Shown one piece after another: positions 41,786 through 50,937 of a stretch of DNA of 64,000 nucleotides. Where the stretch lies: the NCBI RefSeq assembly GCF_003665435.1, contig NZ_CP023407.1, positions 4,216,001 through 4,280,000 on the forward strand. The letters are read 5' to 3'. Both the position numbers and the translations under genes were made by a program. The DNA is from Streptomyces fungicidicus (lineage in GTDB: Bacteria; Actinomycetota; Actinomycetes; Streptomycetales; Streptomycetaceae). Each line of letters opens with the position of its first letter. Position 1 is the first letter of the stretch. The notes below the pieces were generated by a model. The model did no database searches. It was given only the letters and a program-made list of their open reading frames with translations, and was not told the DNA's origin.

Positions 41786-42919
41786 ATGACGAGCATCGGT
41801 GGTGCCGCTTCTTCCGGGATGGTCGACTGGAACCTCGCGGTCGCGACCGCGACCCGCCTCATGCGACCGGGCCCCGACGTGAGCCGCGACGAGGCCCGTG
41901 CCGTCGTCGCGGAACTGCGCCGGCACGCGAAGGCCTCGGAGGAACACGTCCGGGGCTTCACCCGTCTGGGCACCGAGGAGACCCACGACACCCCCGTCCT
42001 CGTCGTCGACCGCCCCGGCTGGGTCCGGGCCAACGTCGCCGGCTTCCGCGAACTGCTCAAACCACTCCTCGACAAGATGCAGGAGCGGCGCGGCACCGGC
42101 CCCGGCAACGCGGTCCTCGGCGCCGTCGGCGGCAAGGTCACCGGCGTCGAACTCGGGATGCTGCTCTCCTTCCTGGCCTCCCGCGTCCTCGGCCAGTACG
42201 AGACCTTCGCCCCCGCCACCCGCGACCTCCCGGCCGGCGCGAACGGCGCCGGGCGGCTGCTGCTCGTCGCCCCCAACATCGTCCACGTGGAGCGCGAACT
42301 CGACGTGGAACCGCACGACTTCCGGCTGTGGGTGACCCTCCACGAGGAGACGCACCGCACCCAGTTCACCGCCGTGCCCTGGCTGCGGGACCACCTGGAG
42401 GGCGAGATCCAGTCGTTCCTCGAGGAGACCGACGTCGACCCCATGACCGTCCTGGAACGCATCCGCGAGGCCGCGCAGTCGCTGGCCGGCGGGCGTCCCG
42501 AGGGCGAGGAGGGCGACGAGGGACGCTCCCTGGTCGAGGTCGTGCAGACCCCCGCGCAGCGGGAGATCCTCGGCCGGCTCACCGCCGTGATGTCGCTGCT
42601 GGAGGGGCACGCCGACTTCGTCATGGACGGCGTCGGCCCCGCGGTCGTGCCGAGCGTCTCCGAGATCCGCGAGAAGTTCCAGCAGCGCCGCGCCAAGGGC
42701 GCCTCCCGCCTGGACATGGCCCTGCGCAAGCTGCTCGGCCTGGACGCCAAGCTCCGCCAGTACCGCGACGGCGAACGTTTCGTGCGGGCCGTCGTCGAGG
42801 AGGTCGGCATGGACGGCTTCAACCGCGTCTGGACCTCGCCCAACACCCTCCCCACCAAGGCCGAGATCGCCAAACCTGCGGACTGGATCACACGGGTGCA
42901 CCGCAAACCGGAAGCCTGA
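41786..42919 (+). CDS. Zinc-dependent metalloprotease, DUF2342 family
   Basis: A 377-residue protein of the DUF2342 family, often labelled F420-biosynthesis-associated. The zinc motif is HEETH in LWVTLHEETHRTQF, with a third ligand candidate in LEGHADFVMDG. The rest is mostly helical, with a charged, Gly/Glu-rich loop at about 230-250. It lies between dacB and tilS on the same strand. Its substrate is unknown; a link to F420 is a naming convention that this locus does not support or refute. Confidence 0.88.
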   Translation: MTSIGGAASSGMVDWNLAVATATRLMRPGPDVSRDEARAVVAELRRHAKASEEHVRGFTRLGTEETHDTPVLVVDRPGWVRANVAGFRELLKPLLDKMQERRGTGPGNAVLGAVGGKVTGVELGMLLSFLASRVLGQYETFAPATRDLPAGANGAGRLLLVAPNIVHVERELDVEPHDFRLWVTLHEETHRTQFTAVPWLRDHLEGEIQSFLEETDVDPMTVLERIREAAQSLAGGRPEGEEGDEGRSLVEVVQTPAQREILGRLTAVMSLLEGHADFVMDGVGPAVVPSVSEIREKFQQRRAKGASRLDMALRKLLGLDAKLRQYRDGERFVRAVVEEVGMDGFNRVWTSPNTLPTKAEIAKPADWITRVHRKPEA

Positions 42920-43110
42920 GCCCCGCGCCCCGTCATGCGCCGCGCACGGCCGACGGCAGACGGACGCCCCTCCAATCACCCGTCCGAGGGACCGTGAGTC
43001 CGGAGTAGGCGTGCAATGCTCGGGGAACGGCCCGGTTCTGTCACCATCTACACACTCTGAGTGACCGATCTCGGGCTCACCCCCCGAAAACTTCATGAAG
43101 GGAACCGGAC

Positions 43111-44136
43111 ATGGGTCCCCATCCTGCGGTCGCGGCGATACGCCTGGCGGTCCGCCGCGTCCTGACCGACATCCGCGACGGCCAAGGCCGGACACCGGGC
43201 CGCCCCCCGCACGAGCAGCCCCCCTCGCCGCTCGTGCTCGTGGCGTGTTCCGGCGGCGCCGACTCCATGGCGCTCGCCTCCGCCCTCGCCTTCGAAGCCC
43301 CCCGCCTCGGCGTCCGCGCCGGCGGCGTCACCGTCGACCACGGCCTCCAGGCCGGCTCCGACCTGCGCGCCGCCGAGGTCGTCCTGCGCCTGACCGAACT
43401 CGGCCTCGAACCCGCCGAGTCCGTCGCCGTCACCGTCGGCCGCGACGGCGGCCCCGAGGCCGCCGCCCGGGACGCCCGCTACGCCGCCCTGGACGCCGTC
43501 GCCGAGCGGCACGGCGCCTGCGCCGTCCTGCTCGGCCACACCCGCGACGACCAGGCCGAGACCGTCCTCCTCGGCCTCGCCCGCGGCTCCGGCATCCGCT
43601 CCCTGTCCGGAATGGCCGCGGTCTCGGGGGCCGACGGCCGTTACCGGCGCCCCTTCCTCCAGGTCGACCGGCAGACGGCCCGCAAGGCCTGCATGGCCCA
43701 GTCCCTGCCCGTCTGGGACGACCCGCACAACACGGACCCCGCCTACACCCGCTCCCGGCTCCGCCACGAGGGCCTGCCCGCCCTGGAGAAGGCCCTCGGC
43801 AAGGGCGTCGTCGAGGCCCTCGCCCGTACGGCCCAGCTCTCCCGTGACGATGCCGACGCCCTCGACGCGTGGGCCGGCCGGGCCGAGGCCGGCGTCCGCG
43901 ACGCCGACGGCCGCCTGGAGTGCGCCAAGCTGTACGAACTGCCGCCCGCCGTGCGCCGCCGAGTGCTGCGCCGCGCCGCCATCGAGGCCGGCGCGCCGGC
44001 CGGTTCGCTGTTCGCCCGCCACATCGAGGAGGTGGACCGGCTGATCACCGGCTGGCGCGGCCAGGGGGCCATCAATCTCCCCGGCCGGGTCGTCGCCCGC
44101 CGGCAGGGTGGCAGACTGGTGATTCGGCAGGGCTGA
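43111..44136 (+). CDS. tilS: tRNA(Ile)-lysidine synthase
   Basis: A 341-residue PP-loop ATPase that converts C34 of the CAT-anticodon tRNA-Ile to lysidine. The ATP motif SGGADSM is at about 47-53, with the family signature HTRDDQAETVLLGLARGSG later. The tRNA-binding C-terminal part is short, as in actinobacteria. The ATG at 43111 has GAAGGGAA upstream. It begins the tilS-hpt-ftsH-folE order that is widely conserved. Confidence 0.95.
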   Translation: MGPHPAVAAIRLAVRRVLTDIRDGQGRTPGRPPHEQPPSPLVLVACSGGADSMALASALAFEAPRLGVRAGGVTVDHGLQAGSDLRAAEVVLRLTELGLEPAESVAVTVGRDGGPEAAARDARYAALDAVAERHGACAVLLGHTRDDQAETVLLGLARGSGIRSLSGMAAVSGADGRYRRPFLQVDRQTARKACMAQSLPVWDDPHNTDPAYTRSRLRHEGLPALEKALGKGVVEALARTAQLSRDDADALDAWAGRAEAGVRDADGRLECAKLYELPPAVRRRVLRRAAIEAGAPAGSLFARHIEEVDRLITGWRGQGAINLPGRVVARRQGGRLVIRQG

Positions 44137-44201
44137 ATCCGGACCCCACCGACCCGTACGAGTCGCGGGGCGGACCGGACCGGCCGGTGGGACGACCGAA
44201 A

Positions 44202-44765
44202 GTGATGCGGGTGGACGCGAACGACATGGGTGCCGACCTCGAGAAGGTGCTCATCACCAAGGAAGAGATCGACGCCAAGCTGGTGGAGCTGGCAGCGAAG
44301 ATCGACGCGGAGTACGCGGGCAAGGACCTGCTGATCGTCGGCGTGCTCAAGGGCGCGGTGATGGTGATGGCGGACCTCGCCCGGGCGCTGTCCACCCCCG
44401 TCACGATGGACTGGATGGCCGTGTCCTCGTACGGGGCGGGCACGCAGTCCTCCGGTGTGGTGCGGATCCTCAAGGACCTCGACACCGACATCAAGGGCCG
44501 GCACGTCCTCATCGTCGAGGACATCATCGACTCCGGACTGACACTCTCCTGGCTGATCTCCAACCTCGGCTCGCGCGAGCCCGCCTCCCTCAAGGTGTGC
44601 ACGCTGCTGCGCAAGCCCGAGGCCGCCAAGGTCGCCATCGACGTGGAATGGGTCGGTTTCGACATTCCCAACGAGTTCGTCGTCGGCTACGGCCTGGACT
44701 ACGCCGAGAAGTACCGCAACCTCCCGTTCGTCGGTACGCTCGCGCCCCACGTCTACGGCGGCTGA
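44202..44765 (+). CDS. hpt: Hypoxanthine phosphoribosyltransferase
   Basis: A 187-residue purine salvage enzyme converting hypoxanthine or guanine to IMP or GMP using PRPP. The PRPP motif is VLIVEDIIDSGLT, the flexible loop SSYGAGTQSSG, and the C-terminal base-binding region WVGFDIPNEFVVGYG. The start is GTG at 44202 or the adjacent ATG at 44205; longer frames upstream belong to tilS shadow sequence. It follows tilS by 65 bases on the same strand. Confidence 0.95.
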   Translation: MMRVDANDMGADLEKVLITKEEIDAKLVELAAKIDAEYAGKDLLIVGVLKGAVMVMADLARALSTPVTMDWMAVSSYGAGTQSSGVVRILKDLDTDIKGRHVLIVEDIIDSGLTLSWLISNLGSREPASLKVCTLLRKPEAAKVAIDVEWVGFDIPNEFVVGYGLDYAEKYRNLPFVGTLAPHVYGG

Positions 44766-44952
44766 GCCCCGGCGCCCGGCCCGCCGTACGTGATCGGGAA
44801 CCCCGGCGGGCTCCGCGGCGTTGGAGCATGCGTGGACGCGATTGCCGGCCGTCCTCCGCAGCGTCGGGGGACGAAGCTGGGGTACCGTCCGAAGAACAGC
44901 CTTTATCAAACTCACTATGGCAGGAGGGACGGGGCGGCACCGCTCCGTATGG

Positions 44953-46992
44953 ATGGACGTGAAGCGATACTTCCGTGGGCCGGTCATGTGGATCGTGCTG
45001 GCCGTCCTTGCCGTGGTCGTGTTGATGCAGGTCGTCGGCTCGTCCGGCGGCTACAAGACGGTGGACACCGGCCAGGTCGTCCAGGCGATCAATGAGAACA
45101 AGGTCGACTCGGCCAAGCTGACCACCGGCGACGAACAGACCATCAAGGTCGAACTCAAGGACGGCCAGAAGGTCGAGGGCAGCTCGAAGATCCAGGCGAG
45201 CTACATCGGCGATCAGGGCGTCACGATTGCCAGCACGCTGCAGGACAAGTTCCAGAACAAGCAGATCCCCGACGGCTACACGGTGTCGCCGTCGAAGCAG
45301 AACCCGTTCGTGAGCATCCTGCTGTCGCTGCTGCCGTTCGTCCTCATCGTGGTCGTCTTCCTGTTCCTGATGAACCAGATGCAGGGCGGCGGCTCCCGGG
45401 TCATGAACTTCGGGAAGTCCAAGGCGAAGCTCATCACCAAGGACACCCCGAAGACGACGTTCGCCGACGTCGCCGGTTCCGACGAGGCGGTGGAGGAGCT
45501 CCACGAGATCAAGGAGTTCCTGCAGGAGCCGGCGAAGTTCCAGGCCGTCGGGGCGAAGATCCCCAAGGGCGTCCTGCTCTACGGCCCGCCCGGTACCGGC
45601 AAGACCCTGCTCGCGCGTGCCGTGGCGGGCGAGGCCGGTGTGCCGTTCTACTCGATCTCCGGTTCCGACTTCGTCGAGATGTTCGTCGGTGTCGGCGCCT
45701 CCCGGGTCCGTGACCTGTTCGAGCAGGCCAAGGCGAACGCCCCCGCCATCGTCTTCGTCGACGAGATCGACGCGGTCGGCCGCCACCGCGGCGCCGGCCT
45801 CGGCGGTGGTCACGACGAGCGCGAGCAGACCCTGAACCAGCTCCTCGTCGAGATGGACGGCTTCGACGTCAAGGGCGGCGTGATCCTCATCGCCGCGACG
45901 AACCGGCCCGACATCCTCGACCCGGCCCTTCTGCGCCCCGGCCGCTTCGACCGCCAGATCGCGGTCGACCGCCCGGACATGCAGGGCCGGCTGGAGATCC
46001 TCAAGGTGCACCAGAAGGGCAAGCCGGTCGCCCCGGACGTCGACCTCTCGGCCGTCGCCCGCCGCACCCCCGGCATGACCGGTGCCGACCTGGCCAACGT
46101 GCTGAACGAGGCCGCGCTGCTGACCGCGCGCAGCGATCAGAAGCTGATCGACAACCACATGCTGGACGAGGCGATCGACCGTGTGGTCGCGGGCCCGCAG
46201 AAGCGGACCCGGATCATGTCGGACAAGGAGAAGAAGATCACCGCGTACCACGAGGGCGGACATGCCCTGGTCGCGGCGGCCTCACCGAACTCCGATCCGG
46301 TCCACAAGATCACCATCCTGTCCAGAGGCCGTGCCCTCGGCTACACCATGGTGCTGCCGGACGAGGACAAGTACTCCACCACGCGCAACGAGATGCTGGA
46401 CCAGCTCGCGTACATGCTGGGCGGCCGCGCGGCCGAGGAGCTCGTCTTCCACGACCCCACCACCGGTGCGGCCAACGACATCGAGAAGGCCACCGGACTG
46501 GCCCGCGCGATGGTCACCCAGTACGGCATGACCGAGCGGCTCGGCGCCATCAAGTTCGGCGGCGACAACACCGAGCCCTTCCTCGGCCGTGAGATGGCCC
46601 ACCAGCGCGACTACTCGGAAGAGGTCGCCGCGCTGGTCGACGAAGAGGTCAAGAAGCTCATCGAGACCGCGCACAACGAGGCGTGGGAGATCCTGGTCGA
46701 GAACCGCGACGTCCTCGACAACCTGGTCCTGGCCCTCCTGGAGCGGGAGACGCTGGGCAAGGAGGAGATCGCCGAGGTCTTCGCGCCGATCGTCAAGCGC
46801 CCGCCCCGGCCCGCCTGGACCGGCTCCTCGCGCCGTACGCCGTCCACCCGTCCGCCGGTCCTCTCCCCCAAGGAGCTGGCCCTGACGAACGGGGCGAACG
46901 GAGCGACGCCGGCCATCAGCACCGCCAAGAGCACCACGGCGGAGCCCGCCCCGGCGCCCGAGCGGACCCCGGAGGAACGCCCCGAGAGCTGA
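44953..46992 (+). CDS. ftsH: ATP-dependent membrane zinc metalloprotease FtsH
   Basis: Membrane AAA+ protease of about 679 residues that degrades misfolded membrane and regulatory proteins. Two transmembrane helices lie at about 11-28 and 119-140, flanking an extracytoplasmic domain. Walker A is GPPGTGKT (211-218), Walker B FVDEIDA (268-274), and the SRH includes ATNRPDILDPALLRPGRFDRQ. The zinc site is H433-E-G-G-H437. The Pro/Ala/Thr-rich tail is about 50 residues. I start at the ATG at 44953 (MDVKRYFRGP); the ATG at 44917 would add 12 residues and contains the AGGAGGG sequence. A strong terminator follows. Confidence 0.96.
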   Translation: MDVKRYFRGPVMWIVLAVLAVVVLMQVVGSSGGYKTVDTGQVVQAINENKVDSAKLTTGDEQTIKVELKDGQKVEGSSKIQASYIGDQGVTIASTLQDKFQNKQIPDGYTVSPSKQNPFVSILLSLLPFVLIVVVFLFLMNQMQGGGSRVMNFGKSKAKLITKDTPKTTFADVAGSDEAVEELHEIKEFLQEPAKFQAVGAKIPKGVLLYGPPGTGKTLLARAVAGEAGVPFYSISGSDFVEMFVGVGASRVRDLFEQAKANAPAIVFVDEIDAVGRHRGAGLGGGHDEREQTLNQLLVEMDGFDVKGGVILIAATNRPDILDPALLRPGRFDRQIAVDRPDMQGRLEILKVHQKGKPVAPDVDLSAVARRTPGMTGADLANVLNEAALLTARSDQKLIDNHMLDEAIDRVVAGPQKRTRIMSDKEKKITAYHEGGHALVAAASPNSDPVHKITILSRGRALGYTMVLPDEDKYSTTRNEMLDQLAYMLGGRAAEELVFHDPTTGAANDIEKATGLARAMVTQYGMTERLGAIKFGGDNTEPFLGREMAHQRDYSEEVAALVDEEVKKLIETAHNEAWEILVENRDVLDNLVLALLERETLGKEEIAEVFAPIVKRPPRPAWTGSSRRTPSTRPPVLSPKELALTNGANGATPAISTAKSTTAEPAPAPERTPEERPES

Positions 46993-47031
46993 CCCGAGGC
47001 TCCCGGTGGCCCCACCGGGCCCGGAATGGAT

Positions 47032-47067
47032 GCCGCGCCCCCCTGGTTCTAGCCTGGGGGGCGCGGC
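47032..47067 (+). terminator. Terminator after ftsH
   Basis: GCCGCGCCCCCC pairs perfectly with GGGGGGCGCGGC around a 12-base loop, followed by GTTTGTG. Confidence 0.9.
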
Positions 47068-47099
47068 GTTTGTGTATACCCGCAGTTGAGACGCGTGCC

Positions 47100-47113
47100 C
47101 CTCACGCGTGAGG
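47100..47113 (+). promoter_or_regulatory. 14-bp palindrome upstream of folE
   Basis: CCTCACGCGTGAGG is a perfect palindrome 22 bp before the folE start. Its half-sites equal those of the tipA operator but without the three central bases. TTGAGA lies 10 bp upstream. Confidence 0.45.
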
Positions 47114-47135
47114 ACACAGGAACGAGGCACCTCTG

Positions 47136-47741
47136 ATGACCGACCCCGTGACGCTGGACGGCGTGACCCCGATCGGCGAGTTCGACGAGAAGCGGGCACG
47201 GAACGCCGTACGCGAGCTGCTGATCGCGGTCGGCGAGGACCCGGACCGCGAGGGCCTGCTGGAGACCCCGGCGCGGGTGGCGCGGGCGTACCGGGAGATA
47301 TTCGCGGGGCTGTGGCAGAAGCCCGAGGACGTGCTGACGACGACGTTCGACCTCGGTCACGACGAGATGGTGCTGGTCAAGGACATCGAGGTGTACTCGA
47401 CCTGTGAGCACCACCTGGTGCCGTTCCGCGGCGTCGCGCACGTCGGGTACATCCCGGCCACCAGCGGCAAGATCACCGGCCTGTCGAAGCTGGCCCGGCT
47501 GGTGGACGTCTACGCCCGCCGCCCGCAGGTGCAGGAACGACTCACCACGCAGATCGCGGACTCCCTGATGGAGATCCTGGAGCCGCGCGGGGTGATCGTG
47601 GTGGTGGAGTGCGAGCACATGTGCATGTCGATGCGGGGGATCCGCAAGCCCGGCGCGAAGACGCTCACCTCGGCGGTGCGCGGTCAGCTGCGGGACGCGG
47701 CGACCCGCAACGAGGCGATGAGCCTGATCATGGCGCGCTGA
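47136..47741 (+). CDS. folE: GTP cyclohydrolase I
   Basis: A 201-residue enzyme catalysing the first step of folate biosynthesis, GTP to 7,8-dihydroneopterin triphosphate. The zinc cysteine and histidines are seen in YSTCEHHLVPF and again in VVVECEHMCMSMRG; GKITGLSKLARLVD and the final AATRNEAMSLI are family signatures. GAGG lies 9-12 bases before the ATG. It faces the other fol genes tail to tail, with only 7 bp between its stop and the DUF3180 gene. Confidence 0.96.
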   Translation: MTDPVTLDGVTPIGEFDEKRARNAVRELLIAVGEDPDREGLLETPARVARAYREIFAGLWQKPEDVLTTTFDLGHDEMVLVKDIEVYSTCEHHLVPFRGVAHVGYIPATSGKITGLSKLARLVDVYARRPQVQERLTTQIADSLMEILEPRGVIVVVECEHMCMSMRGIRKPGAKTLTSAVRGQLRDAATRNEAMSLIMAR

Positions 47742-47748
47742 CGGCCGC

Positions 47749-48237
47749 TCACGCCGCCGGGGCCGCGCCCTGGCCGTTGTTGTCGTCGTCCTCCGGGAGC
47801 TTGCAGACGCGCTCCAGGAAGATGGCCGCCGCTATGACGCCGAGGGCGGCCAGCACCGAGAAGCCGGCGTAGATGGCCTGGTCGCGGCGGGCGGGGATGT
47901 CCAGGAACTCCAGCAGGAAGACGCCCGTGCCGCCGTACATCCCGGCGACGAGGGCGGCGACCAGGGCGCTGGCCTGCCCGAACACGACCGCCCGGGCCGC
48001 CATCAGCGGGTCGACGCCCTTGGCGTCGGGCTGCCGCTCGCGCTGGGCCTTGAGACGGGCGCGGATCGAGAGCGCGGTGGCCGCGAGGACCACCGCGATC
48101 AGCGCCAGCACGATGGGCGCGGCCACCGGCACGCTCGGCAGGGAGCCCACGGAGTTCCAGAGGCGGGCGCCGGCCCAGGACAGGATCCCGGCCACGACGA
48201 AGACGCCGGCCAGCACCCTGATGCGCAGCTCTTTCAC
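47749..48237 (-). CDS. DUF3180 membrane protein
   Basis: A 162-residue membrane protein with four hydrophobic helices (about 8-27, 38-58, 83-101, 121-141) and an acidic C-terminus EDDDNNGQG. This family is regularly found at the end of actinobacterial folate clusters. GTG at 48237 has GAAGGGA about 5 bases upstream on the minus strand. No catalytic motif; a transport or accessory role in pterin supply would be speculation. Confidence 0.85.
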   Translation of the reverse strand: MKELRIRVLAGVFVVAGILSWAGARLWNSVGSLPSVPVAAPIVLALIAVVLAATALSIRARLKAQRERQPDAKGVDPLMAARAVVFGQASALVAALVAGMYGGTGVFLLEFLDIPARRDQAIYAGFSVLAALGVIAAAIFLERVCKLPEDDDNNGQGAAPAA

Positions 48238-48296
48238 GGTGTCCCTTCGCGTTCCCCGGACGGTGCCCCGGAATGTGGTCGTGTCGACCTTAACGG

Positions 48297-48908
48297 CTAC
48301 TCGGGCAGCCGGAGTTCCAGGTCCTGGCGGGGCGTGACGCCTTCGCGGGTGACCGTGCCGAGGAGATCGGCGACGGGGCCGTGGCCGGGCAGCTCCGCCT
48401 GCGGGTCCACGTCGTGCCAGGGGGCGAGCACGAAGGCGCGCTCGTGGGCGCGCGGGTGGGGGAGCGTGAGCTGCGGGTCGTCGGAGTGGAGTTCCGCGTA
48501 GGAGACGATGTCCACGTCCAGGGTGCGCGGGCCCCAGCGCTCGTCGCGGACCCGGTGGAAGGCCTCCTCGACCGCGTGCGCCCGCTCCAGCAGGGAGGAC
48601 GGCGGCAGGGTGGTCTTCAGGACCGCGACCGCGTTGAAGTACGAGGGCTGGCTGCCGGGCTCGACGCCCCACGGCTCCGTCTCGTACACCGGGGAGACCG
48701 CCTTGACCCGGATGCCCGGGGTGTCCTCCAGGGCGTCGACGGCCCCCTGGAGGGTCTCCAGGCGGTTGCCCAGGTTGGCGCCGAGGGAGACGACGGCCCG
48801 CTTCGGGTTCTGCAGGGTGGTGTCGGCGGCGTCGACCCGCTCGACCACGGAGGCGGGGACGGGCTGGACCGTCGGGTCGGTGTGGCCCTGGTGGGACGGC
48901 CTGGTCAT
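48297..48908 (-). CDS. folK: 6-hydroxymethyl-7,8-dihydropterin pyrophosphokinase
   Basis: A 203-residue HPPK that activates the pterin with ATP for FolP. It shows SLGANLGNR near the start of the domain, SPVYETEPWG, and the signature RWGPRTLDVDIVSYAE with the catalytic aspartates. An extra N-terminal segment of about 35 residues precedes the domain. The ATG at 48908 overlaps the folB stop (ATGA), so the two are translationally coupled. Confidence 0.95.
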   Translation of the reverse strand: MTRPSHQGHTDPTVQPVPASVVERVDAADTTLQNPKRAVVSLGANLGNRLETLQGAVDALEDTPGIRVKAVSPVYETEPWGVEPGSQPSYFNAVAVLKTTLPPSSLLERAHAVEEAFHRVRDERWGPRTLDVDIVSYAELHSDDPQLTLPHPRAHERAFVLAPWHDVDPQAELPGHGPVADLLGTVTREGVTPRQDLELRLPE

Positions 48909-49264
48909 ACGCGGCTCCGGGTGATGGTGACGGTCACGTCGTCGAAGGGCACGGTGATCGGCGCGTCGGGCTTGTGGACGCACACCTCGACCTCCCGCAC
49001 CATGTCGTGCTTCAGACAGACCTGGGCGATGTGCTCGGCGAGCGTCTCGATGAGATTGACGGGCTCGCCCCGCACGACGGCCACGACCTCCTCCGCGACG
49101 ATCCCGTAGTGCACGGTCTTCGTCAGGTCGTCGTCCGCCGCGGCCGGCCGGGTGTCCAGGCCGAGGACGAGGTCCACGATGAAGGTCTGGCCCTCCTCGC
49201 GCTCCTTCGGGAACACCCCGTGATGCCCACGGGCCTTCAGGCCGCGCAGCGCGACACGATCCAC
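48905..49264 (-). CDS. folB: Dihydroneopterin aldolase
   Basis: A 119-residue aldolase/epimerase that makes 6-hydroxymethyl-7,8-dihydropterin for FolK. It has RGLKARGHHGVFPKEREEGQTF at the N-terminus, DLTKTVHYG, NLIETLAEHIA and the catalytic Lys in VHKPDAPI. I start at GTG 49264 because AGGAG lies 8 bases ahead and the length fits; GTG at 49273 is too close to that site. Confidence 0.95.
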   Translation of the reverse strand: MDRVALRGLKARGHHGVFPKEREEGQTFIVDLVLGLDTRPAAADDDLTKTVHYGIVAEEVVAVVRGEPVNLIETLAEHIAQVCLKHDMVREVEVCVHKPDAPITVPFDDVTVTITRSRV

Positions 49265-49430
49265 GCGAATCACTCCTGCAGTCGTCGGTCCGGCCGGTCG
49301 GTGCCTGCGGATGGCGCACCGGCCTGCCTGTGAATCTACCCGCGCGCACCGACAGGGCCGGTGGCCCGGGGGTGCGGGAACGGTCCGGCGGCCGGAGGTT
49401 TCACCGTCCGTTTCCCCGGCGGAGGCCGGG

Positions 49431-49471
49431 CACTGCCCGCCCCGCGGTGTTCCGTGCGGGGGCGGGCAGTG
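49431..49471 (-). terminator. Strong hairpin upstream of folB
   Basis: CACTGCCCGCCCC pairs perfectly with GGGGCGGGCAGTG around a 15-base loop. It would end the folP-NTF2 transcript before folB, implying a separate folB promoter. Confidence 0.75.
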
Positions 49472-49501
49472 GTCCCGGGTTCCTGGGTTCCGTCTACCCG
49501 C

Positions 49502-50014
49502 TCAGGCCGGAGCGCCGCCGTCCGTCTCGTCCTCGTCGTCCTCCTCCTCGGCGAGGACGGGGGAGGCGTGGTGGGCCCAGAGCTTCCAGCCCTCCGCGGT
49601 CCGCCGGAACACGTTGGTCGCCACGACGAGCTGGCCGACCAGCGGTCCCAGCTCCTCGCCGGCCCTGGGTGCGGGGCCGCCGCTGAGGATGTTCTCCGTG
49701 CAGGTCACCAGGGCGGTGTCGCCGGTGACCGAGACATGCGTGTCGGTCAGGAAGAACTGGATGTAGTCGGTGTTCGCCATGATCAGGGCGTACGACCTGA
49801 GGACCTCGCCGCGTCCGGTGAGCACCGGCCAGCCGGGGTGCACGCAGGAGACCACACCGCTGTCCGCGGGGTCGTGGTACGTCTCGTCGATGCCGAGGTC
49901 GCCCGGGGTGAGCCAGAGCGAGGCGACCTCTTCGAAGTCGCCCCTTTCGAGTGCCTCGTAGAAGGCGGTGTTGGCGGCCTCGACCTGCTCGACATCGGTG
50001 TGGGGTGCGCTCAC
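49502..50014 (-). CDS. SnoaL/NTF2-like protein within the folate cluster
   Basis: A 170-residue protein of the NTF2-like fold: helix VEAANTAFYEALERGDFEEVASLW, then strands including DTHVSVTGDTALVTCTENI and AEGWKLWAHHASP. A Glu/Asp-rich tail ends it. GTG at 50014 overlaps the folP stop as GTGA, so it is co-translated with FolP. The family includes binding proteins and small enzymes; no function is assigned. Its place between folP and folB suggests, but does not prove, a pterin-linked role. Confidence 0.85.
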   Translation of the reverse strand: MSAPHTDVEQVEAANTAFYEALERGDFEEVASLWLTPGDLGIDETYHDPADSGVVSCVHPGWPVLTGRGEVLRSYALIMANTDYIQFFLTDTHVSVTGDTALVTCTENILSGGPAPRAGEELGPLVGQLVVATNVFRRTAEGWKLWAHHASPVLAEEEDDEDETDGGAPA

Positions 50015-50925
50015 CGGGCTCCTTCTGCGCCGTGCGCGCCGGGTACGGGGGGTGTCGGGTCGGCCGTGCGGGCCTGCTCTATCGCGCGGGTCACGCGTAC
50101 GGCGTCCGCGGTCGCGCGCACCTCGTGCACGCGGACCGCCCAGGCGCCCGCGCGGGCGGCGAGCGCGGAGACGGCGGCGGTGGCGGCGTCGCGCTCCCGC
50201 GCGGGCGGGGGCGCGCCGTCCGGGCCGGCCAGGACACGGCCGAGGAACCGCTTGCGGGAGGCGGCGACGAGCACCGGGTGGCCGAGGTCCAGGACGCGGT
50301 CGAGACGGGCGAGGAGCGCCAGGTCGTGGTCGGCGCCCTTGGAGAAGCCGAGGCCGGGGTCGACGATCACCTTGTCGGCGGCGATGCCGCCCTCGAGGAC
50401 GGCCTCCACGCGCGCCCGCAGTTCGTCGGCGACCTCCGACACCACGTCGGCGTAGACGCCCTGGATGGTGCCGCCCTCCAGGAAGCCGCGCCAGTGCATG
50501 ACGACGAAGGGGGCGCCGGCGGCGGCGACCGCGGGGATCATGGCGGGGTCGGCGAGTCCGCCGCTCACGTCGTTGACCAGGGCGGCGCCGGCCGCGAGGG
50601 ACTGTTCCGCGACGGAGGCGCGCATGGTGTCGACGGAGACGGTGACGCCCTCGGCGGCGAGGCCGCGCACCACGGGGATGACGCGCCTGAGCTCCTCGGC
50701 CTCGTCGACGCGGGTGGCGCCGGGCCGGGTGGACTCGCCGCCGACGTCGATCAGGTCGGCGCCCTGGGCGACCAGGTCGAGGCCGCGCTTGACGGCGGTC
50801 GTCGTGTCGAACCAGCGGCCGCCGTCGGAGAAGGAGTCCGGGGTGACGTTCACGACCCCCATGACCGCGCAGCGGTCCCAGTGAGGAAGGCCCGCGACCT
50901 GGCGGCGTCCGCTGTGGTTGCTCAT
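50011..50925 (-). CDS. folP: Dihydropteroate synthase
   Basis: A 304-residue enzyme joining the activated pterin to p-aminobenzoate; target of sulfonamides. Signatures are MGVVNVTPDSFSDGG and LIDVGGESTRPGA, with VNDVSGG and DPGLGFSKGADH further on. The ATG at 50925 lies 6 bp after a TACGCT -10, consistent with a leaderless mRNA; the long frame upstream is not coding. Confidence 0.96.
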   Translation of the reverse strand: MSNHSGRRQVAGLPHWDRCAVMGVVNVTPDSFSDGGRWFDTTTAVKRGLDLVAQGADLIDVGGESTRPGATRVDEAEELRRVIPVVRGLAAEGVTVSVDTMRASVAEQSLAAGAALVNDVSGGLADPAMIPAVAAAGAPFVVMHWRGFLEGGTIQGVYADVVSEVADELRARVEAVLEGGIAADKVIVDPGLGFSKGADHDLALLARLDRVLDLGHPVLVAASRKRFLGRVLAGPDGAPPPARERDAATAAVSALAARAGAWAVRVHEVRATADAVRVTRAIEQARTADPTPPVPGAHGAEGAR

Positions 50926-50931
50926 ATCTTC

Positions 50932-50937
50932 AGCGTA
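50932..50937 (-). promoter_or_regulatory. folP: -10 box of leaderless folP transcript
   Basis: On the minus strand TACGCT lies 6 bp before the ATG at 50925. Confidence 0.6.
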
